The translations under genes were made by a program, and so were the position numbers. A stretch of 10,688 bases of DNA from Actinomycetota bacterium (GTDB lineage Bacteria; Actinomycetota; UBA4738): contig VAYG01000034.1 in assembly GCA_005885015.1 (NCBI GenBank), positions 15,723 to 26,410 on the forward strand. Direction: 5' to 3'. Below are positions 7,331 through 10,688 of this stretch, piece after piece; the stretch's first letter is position 1; each line of letters opens with the position of its first letter. Below the pieces are notes generated by a model. It did not search any database and was not told where the DNA came from. It was given only the letters and a program-made list of their open reading frames with translations.

Positions 7331-8052
7331 ATGCCCCTGTACAAGGAACAAGGCGTCGTCCTGCGGTCGGTGAAACTGGGCGAGGCCGACAAGATCGTCA
7401 CCATCCTGACCCAGTCCTCGGGCAAGGTCCGAGGGGTGGCCAAGGGCATCCGGCGGACCCAGAGCAAGTTCGGGGCCCGCCTGGAGCCTCTGACCCACGT
7501 CTCGTTGATGCTCTATCGGGGACGGGGAGCCTTCGACACCGTGACCCAGGCCGAGATCATCAGCCCCTTTCGGCGGGTCCGGGACGACTTCGAGACGATC
7601 GCCGCGGCCGAGACCATGGTCGAGGCCGTGGACCGGGTGGCCGAGGAGCACGAGCGCAACGTCCCGTTGTTCATGCTCCTGGTGAAGGGCCTCCGGGCCC
7701 TCGAGACGGGGCCCCGGGACGGCGCGGCGGTCGCGGAGAGCTTCGTGCTGAAGATGCTGTCCCTCTCCGGGTTCCATCCGTCGCTCTCGTCCTGCGCGGC
7801 CTGCGGCTCGCCCGGGCCGCTCCACTGGTTCTCCGCCGCCCAGGGCGGCGTCCGGTGTCGGAGCCGGCGGTCAGGTGGCTGGACGACCTGGCCCGCATCG
7901 ACCTGGTGGCGGCGGGGGAGCTGACCCCCGACCGTGAGATCCGGCGGGAGGCCCGGTCCCTGCTGTACGGGTTCGCCGAGTTTCACCTCGACCGGCGGAT
8001 CCGCAGCTTCAGCCTCCTGGCCCGCCAGCCCGCCCCCGCCCTGACCCCATGA
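7331..8052 (+). pseudogene. recO: DNA repair protein RecO, frame disrupted near 7855–7865
   Basis: RecO acts with RecF and RecR to load RecA on gapped DNA. The first frame starts at ATG 7331 and is good RecO sequence to about residue 178: an N-terminal OB fold (LYKEQGVVLRSVKLGEADKI), the helical region, and the zinc-site half CAACG (C155, C158) with C176 of GGVRC. It then runs into unrelated sequence and stops at 7924. The normal C-terminal helices (AVRWLDDLARIDL … FHLDRRIRSFSLL) continue in another frame from about 7855 to TGA 8052. The fourth zinc cysteine, expected at residue 179, and roughly ten further residues are missing, so this looks like a deletion rather than a one-base slip. It could be a true mutation or an assembly error. 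Its end overlaps uppS by ATGA. Confidence 0.85.
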
Positions 8053-8758
8053 GCTACCTCTCCGACCTCGACCTGGACCGCCTCCCCGAGCACGTCGCCA
8101 TCGTCATGGACGGGAACGGCCGGTGGGCGAAGCAGCGCGGGCTGGCCAGGACGCAGGGGCACGAGGCGGGAGAGGAGGCGCTGTACGACGTCGTCCTGGG
8201 CGCCCTCGACATCGGCCTCGAGTGGCTCACCGTCTATGCGTTCTCCACGGAGAACTGGAACCGCCCGTCGTCGGAGGTCCGGTTCCTGATCAACTTCAAC
8301 CGCACCCTTCTCCGGAAACGGCGCGACGAGCTCCACAAGCGCGGGGTGCGCATCCTGTTCACCGGTCGTCGCGACGACTGGCGCGTTCCCAAGTCGGTCC
8401 TCAAGGACATGGCCGATGCCGAGGAGCTGACGCGCCAGAACCGCCGAACCACTCTCAACATCGCCTTCAACTACGGAGGGCGCACGGAGATCGTCAGCGA
8501 GGAAGGTTGATCGGCGGGCGGGTGAGCCCGGATTCGATCTCCGCCCGCCTGTACCACCCGGACATGCCGGATCCAGACCTGCTGATCAGGACCGGCGGGG
8601 AGATGCGCATCTCGAACTTCCTCCTGTGGCAGGCTGCCTACTCGGAGCTATGGTTCACGCCCGTCTACTGGCCCGACTTCAATCGCGAACACCTCTACGA
8701 GGCGATCCGCGACTATCAGAAGCGAGACCGGCGGTTCGGCCGGGTCGAGGACGAGTAG
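8049..8758 (+). pseudogene. uppS: Isoprenyl transferase (undecaprenyl diphosphate synthase), frame disrupted near 8499–8510
   Basis: UppS makes the C55 or related polyprenyl diphosphate that carries cell-wall precursors. The first frame has AIVMDGNGRWAKQRG (catalytic D21), YAFSTENWNRP (64–73) and NIAFNYGGRTEIV (137–149), then reaches TGA at 8508–8510. From about 8504 another frame carries on with RLIGGRVSPDSISARLYHP, PDPDLLIRTGGEMRISNF, the LLWQAAYSELWF motif and the C-terminal DRRFG, ending at TAG 8758. One added base, or a -1 shift at 8504, would join the two. The joined protein would be about 236 residues and several residues short between the IVS segment and ARLY. No classical slippery heptamer is present at the junction, so programmed frameshifting is unlikely. 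UppS is normally essential, so a sequence error or a second copy elsewhere must be considered. Confidence 0.87.
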
Positions 8759-8789
8759 CGAGCGTTTTCCCGGGCCGGGAGGCCGGGCG

Positions 8790-8795
8790 TATCAT
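8790..8795 (+). promoter_or_regulatory. Putative -10 element (TATCAT) for the cyclotransferase-like gene
   Basis: TATCAT is close to the -10 consensus and ends 12 bases before ATG 8808, in the 49-base gap after uppS. The predicted start of transcription would leave a leader of about five bases, too short for a ribosome binding site, so the transcript would be nearly leaderless. No -35 hexamer is clear. Confidence 0.4.
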
Positions 8796-8807
8796 CCCGG
8801 TCTGGCC

Positions 8808-9269
8808 ATGCTGTATTTCGCTTACGGCGCGAACATGGACCCCCACCACATGCAGCGCCGGGTCCCAGACGCCAGGTCGGTAAGCCCGGCCAGGCTCGAC
8901 GGCTTCCGGCTCGCCTTCAACGTGTACTCCACTGAGTGGGAGGGCGGCGCTGCGAACATCGAGCTGGACGAGGGTGAACACGTGTGGGGGGTGCTATGGG
9001 AAGTCCCCGAGCATCAGGCCGGCGGGCTGGACGCATTCCAGGGGCACCCCACCTTCTTCCGGCGGGAGGACGTGGTGGCGAACGGACCGGATGGCCCGGT
9101 CGTGGCCTGGACGTACCGGGTGGCGCACCAGGAGGGGAGCTACGTTCGCCCCACGGACGAGTACCTGCGGCTGCTCCACTCTGCCGTCCGCTTGCACGGG
9201 CTGCCTCCGGAGGCCCTGGACATCGTGGACCGGGCGGCCCGGCCGCCGAAGCCGTCGATCTCGACCTGA
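8808..9269 (+). CDS. Gamma-glutamylcyclotransferase-like (GGCT/AIG2 fold) protein
   Basis: The 153-residue product has the GGCT-fold pattern: YFAYGANMDPHHM at the N-terminus (the YGxN substrate loop at 6–9), GGAANIELDEGEHVWGVLWEV (46–66), an LDxxxGH segment at 74–80, and a C-terminal YLRLLHSAVRLHGLPPEAL helix region. GGCT enzymes release 5-oxoproline from gamma-glutamyl amino acids or related amines. In the family the LDxxEG segment supplies the general acid/base glutamate; here that position is Gln (Q78, CAG at 9039–9041), which may abolish or change activity. A TATCAT element upstream suggests it has its own promoter. It converges on the reverse-strand gene with only seven bases between stops. 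Fold assignment is firm, substrate unknown. Confidence 0.85.
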   Translation: MLYFAYGANMDPHHMQRRVPDARSVSPARLDGFRLAFNVYSTEWEGGAANIELDEGEHVWGVLWEVPEHQAGGLDAFQGHPTFFRREDVVANGPDGPVVAWTYRVAHQEGSYVRPTDEYLRLLHSAVRLHGLPPEALDIVDRAARPPKPSIST

Positions 9270-9276
9270 CCCGTCG

Positions 9277-9738
9277 CTAGGCGGCCGTGCGGAGGCCGGG
9301 GAACGAGGTGGCGACCTCGAGCCCGTAGAGGTCGGCGGCGTGCTCCACCCACTCCTCCAGCCCGGGCGAGGACAGGATGGCCACCGGCCTGGCCAGCTCG
9401 GCCCGCCAACCCAGGCTCCCCAGGACGTACTTGCCCCATCCGAGCACGAGGCCCCTCACGTAGCGATGAGGCGCGTTCGGGGCGACCGGTTCGAAATCGG
9501 GGAAGCGGTGGGCGTACAGGCCGCACTGGCAGGACCCGTCCGGCGCGCGATGGCCGGCGGGCCGGCCTCGCACCCACAACCCCAGGTCGGTCTTGAGGCA
9601 GGAGGCCTTCATGGCCTCCCATCGGGGCCAGATGGCCGGCCGGTACAACGACATGAGCACGGGCATCCCCTCGAGGTCGGTCCAGGCGTGCCACTCGCGA
9701 TAGCCGGTCAACGGTTGGATGCCGTCGGGAACGCGCAC
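9277..9738 (-). CDS. Uncharacterised actinobacterial protein with CxCGLYA motif
   Basis: No function is recognised. The 153-residue product begins near IQPLTGYREWHAW and has C47 in KASCLK, then H63, C70 and C72 in AGHRAPDGSCQCGLYAHRF. The Cys/His spacing suggests a possible metal site, and the pattern (TGYRAW-like start, then CxCG(L/I)YA) is, from memory, shared by many unannotated actinobacterial proteins. There is no signal peptide or membrane helix. The frame is open upstream to 9855, but that part is Arg/Ser-rich and out of phase with a better ORF, so GTG 9738 is taken as start. It has no ribosome binding site of its own and lies one base after the TGA of the 41-residue ORF, implying coupled translation or a frameshift that split one gene. 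Confidence 0.65.
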   Translation of the reverse strand: MRVPDGIQPLTGYREWHAWTDLEGMPVLMSLYRPAIWPRWEAMKASCLKTDLGLWVRGRPAGHRAPDGSCQCGLYAHRFPDFEPVAPNAPHRYVRGLVLGWGKYVLGSLGWRAELARPVAILSSPGLEEWVEHAADLYGLEVATSFPGLRTAA

Positions 9739-9739
9739 G

Positions 9740-9865
9740 TCAGGCGCCGGTCGGCACGAGTGCGGGGTCGAGAACGGGCTCGGGAGCCGGGACGGGCTTC
9801 GGTTGGATCGCCGGCTCGACCACGGGCTCGATCTCGCCGACCTCCTCGATCTCACCGATGTTCAT
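9740..9865 (-). CDS. Small Pro/Glu-rich ORF (41 residues) preceding the CxCGLYA gene
   Basis: On the reverse strand ATG 9865 is preceded by GGAG (9872–9875) with six bases of spacing, a good ribosome binding site. The 41-residue product starts MNIGEIEEVGEIEP and continues with alternating Pro, Glu and Val (VPAPEPVLDPALVPTGA). It is acidic and low in complexity, and reads as a disordered segment. It stops at TGA 9740–9742, one base before the GTG of the next gene. It could be a short stand-alone gene coupled to its neighbour, or the true N-terminus of one protein of about 194 residues broken by an indel near 9738–9745. The sequence does not settle which. Confidence 0.5.
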   Translation of the reverse strand: MNIGEIEEVGEIEPVVEPAIQPKPVPAPEPVLDPALVPTGA

Positions 9866-9903
9866 GGCGGGCTCCAGGTGGTCTTCAGGGGGCGATCCCA
9901 GGA

Positions 9904-9935
9904 GGTCCGTGGAGAGCGCTCGCTCTCCTCGGACC
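9904..9935. repeat. 14-bp near-perfect inverted repeat between divergent genes
   Basis: The arms are GGTCCG (9904–9909) then GGAGAGCG (9911–9918), answered by CGCTCTCC (9921–9928) and CGGACC (9930–9935). There is a single T·T mismatch (9910/9929) and a CT centre. It lies between the reverse-strand small ORF (start 9865) and glyS (start 10022). No T-run follows on either strand, so it is not a typical intrinsic terminator. It could be an operator for a dimeric regulator or an RNA hairpin in the leader of the reverse transcript. Confidence 0.75.
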
Positions 9936-9969
9936 GAGGCTTACCCGGCCCCGCCGAAGGCCACACCTG

Positions 9970-9975
9970 TAACAT
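9970..9975 (+). promoter_or_regulatory. Putative -10 element (TAACAT) for glyS
   Basis: TAACAT fits TANNNT and would start transcription near 9982, giving a leader of about 40 bases before GTG 10022. No matching -35 hexamer is obvious at the usual distance. The predicted leader contains the direct repeat/hairpin at 9984–10007 and the AGGAG ribosome binding site. Confidence 0.4.
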
Positions 9976-9983
9976 GGCCCCAC

Positions 9984-10007
9984 GCCAGCGGCCGCAGCCA
10001 GCGGCCG
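9984..10007 (+). repeat. 11-base direct repeat forming a hairpin in the glyS leader
   Basis: GCCAGCGGCCG occurs twice (9984–9994 and 9997–10007) with a period of 13. Within it, CGGCCGC (9989–9995) pairs perfectly with GCGGCCG (10001–10007) around an AGCCA loop. The hairpin ends four bases before the AGGAG site, so it could affect ribosome access. It has no following T-run, so it is not a standard terminator. Confidence 0.65.
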
Positions 10008-10011
10008 GGAG

Positions 10012-10016
10012 AGGAG
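10012..10016 (+). promoter_or_regulatory. Ribosome binding site of glyS
   Basis: AGGAG lies five bases before GTG 10022 and favours that start over the in-frame ATG at 10034. Confidence 0.7.
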
Positions 10017-10021
10017 CTTCC

Positions 10022-10688
10022 GTGGCCGACCTCATGGACGCCGTCATCTCCCTGGCCAAGCGCCGGGGTATCGCCTTCCAATCGAGCGAGATCTACGGTG
10101 GACTGCGCTCGTCCTGGGACTACGGCCCGCTGGGCGTGGAGCTGCGGCGCAACATCCGGCACGCCTGGTGGCGCTCCATGGTGCAGCTGCGTGATGACGT
10201 GGTGGGGCTGGAAGCCGCCATCATGATGTCCCCGCGGGTGTGGGAGGCCAGCGGACACGTGGCCGGGTTCTCCGATCCGCTCGTGGAGTGCCTGAACTGC
10301 CATCAGCGGTTCCGGGCCGACCACCTGCCCGGCTTCCACGCCCCGCAATCCGGCCACGAGCAGGACGAGAGCACCGTCGACATGGACCAGCGTCCCCGGT
10401 GCCCCAACTGCGGGCACGGGGATTTCACCCAGCCCCGGAACTTCAACCTGATGTTCAAGACCCACATGGGCCCCGTTGAGGACGAGGGGAGCGTCGTGTA
10501 CCTGCGACCGGAGACCGCCCAGGGGATGTTCGTCGACTTTCGAACGGTGCAGCAGACCAGCCGGGCGAAGATCCCCTTCGGGATCGCCCAGATCGGCAAG
10601 TCTTTCCGCAACGAGATCACGCCGGGGAACTTCATCTTCCGGACCCGGGAGTTCGAGCAGATGGAGATGGAGTTCTTCGTGGAGCCGG
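10022..10688 (+). CDS. glyS: Glycyl-tRNA synthetase, N-terminal part (runs off the window)
   Basis: The frame is open from GTG 10022 to the window edge and gives the first 222 residues of a single-chain, class II glycyl-tRNA synthetase, which charges tRNA-Gly in the cytoplasm. Diagnostic stretches are RRGIAFQSSEIYGG near the start, SSWDYGPLGVELRRNI (30–45), and LRPETAQGMFVDF (161–173). Class II motif 2, FRNEITPGNFIFRTREFEQ, lies at 195–213. C90, C93, C127 and C130 form a likely zinc-binding insert. The sequence is the alpha2 (eukaryote/archaeon-like, also actinobacterial) form rather than the alpha/beta heterotetramer. It follows a 156-base divergent region with a -10 element and hairpin. The catalytic end and anticodon-binding domain are beyond the window. 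Confidence 0.95.
   Translation, partial: MADLMDAVISLAKRRGIAFQSSEIYGGLRSSWDYGPLGVELRRNIRHAWWRSMVQLRDDVVGLEAAIMMSPRVWEASGHVAGFSDPLVECLNCHQRFRADHLPGFHAPQSGHEQDESTVDMDQRPRCPNCGHGDFTQPRNFNLMFKTHMGPVEDEGSVVYLRPETAQGMFVDFRTVQQTSRAKIPFGIAQIGKSFRNEITPGNFIFRTREFEQMEMEFFVEP

Noticed and set aside
8499..8510. Programmed ribosomal frameshift in uppS
   Set aside because: No slippery heptamer of the X-XXY-YYZ type and no clear downstream pseudoknot; missing residues nearby argue for sequence loss.
9904..9935. Intrinsic terminator or T-box leader for glyS
   Set aside because: There is no T-run after either arm and no T-box consensus downstream, and the dyad lies ahead of the likely glyS start of transcription.
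1..10688. CRISPR array, tRNA or rRNA genes, insertion sequences, prophage or integrase genes
   Set aside because: No regularly spaced repeats, no cloverleaf or rRNA stretches, and no transposase or integrase motifs were seen on either strand.

Overview
This window is ordinary-looking chromosomal DNA from a high-GC Gram-positive bacterium, most likely an uncultured member of the Actinomycetota. The evidence is the strong G/C third-position bias, frequent GTG/TTG starts, 4-base start/stop overlaps, and a core gene order (phoH–ybeY–CBS/CNNM transporter–cdd–era … recO–uppS … glyS) that is familiar from actinobacteria. No species can be named from the sequence alone.

Layout. Positions 1–3136 hold a tightly packed forward operon: the C-terminus of a PhoH-like ATPase, the rRNA maturation enzyme YbeY, a CorC/HlyC-type membrane protein with paired CBS domains, cytidine deaminase and the ribosome-assembly GTPase Era. 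A small ankyrin-repeat protein follows (3172–3822). Next is a catabolic unit (3886–7221) with its own -10 element: a long, human-like deoxyribose-phosphate aldolase (DeoC), a full-length catalytic aldehyde dehydrogenase, and a second 286-residue ALDH-like protein that lacks the catalytic residues. Together the two ALDH genes look like a split ALDH16. Positions 7331–8758 return to the core locus with recO and uppS, and both reading frames are broken. A gamma-glutamylcyclotransferase-like gene (8808–9269) converges on a reverse-strand pair: a 41-residue Pro/Glu-rich ORF and a 153-residue uncharacterised protein with a CxCGLYA motif. The window ends inside glyS (glycyl-tRNA synthetase, from 10022). 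No intergenic gap exceeds 300 bases.

How the genes work together. Cdd deaminates (deoxy)cytidine in pyrimidine nucleoside salvage. DeoC cleaves 2-deoxyribose-5-phosphate to acetaldehyde and glyceraldehyde-3-phosphate, and the adjacent ALDH pair could oxidise the acetaldehyde, so the middle of the window may be a small deoxynucleoside-sugar catabolic module set into a translation/repair/cell-wall housekeeping locus. The points most worth a second look are the split ALDH16-like pair, the frame disruptions in recO and uppS (recO with a microhomology signature), the Glu-to-Gln change in the cyclotransferase, the stop–start junction in the reverse pair, and the two strong hairpins ahead of glyS.
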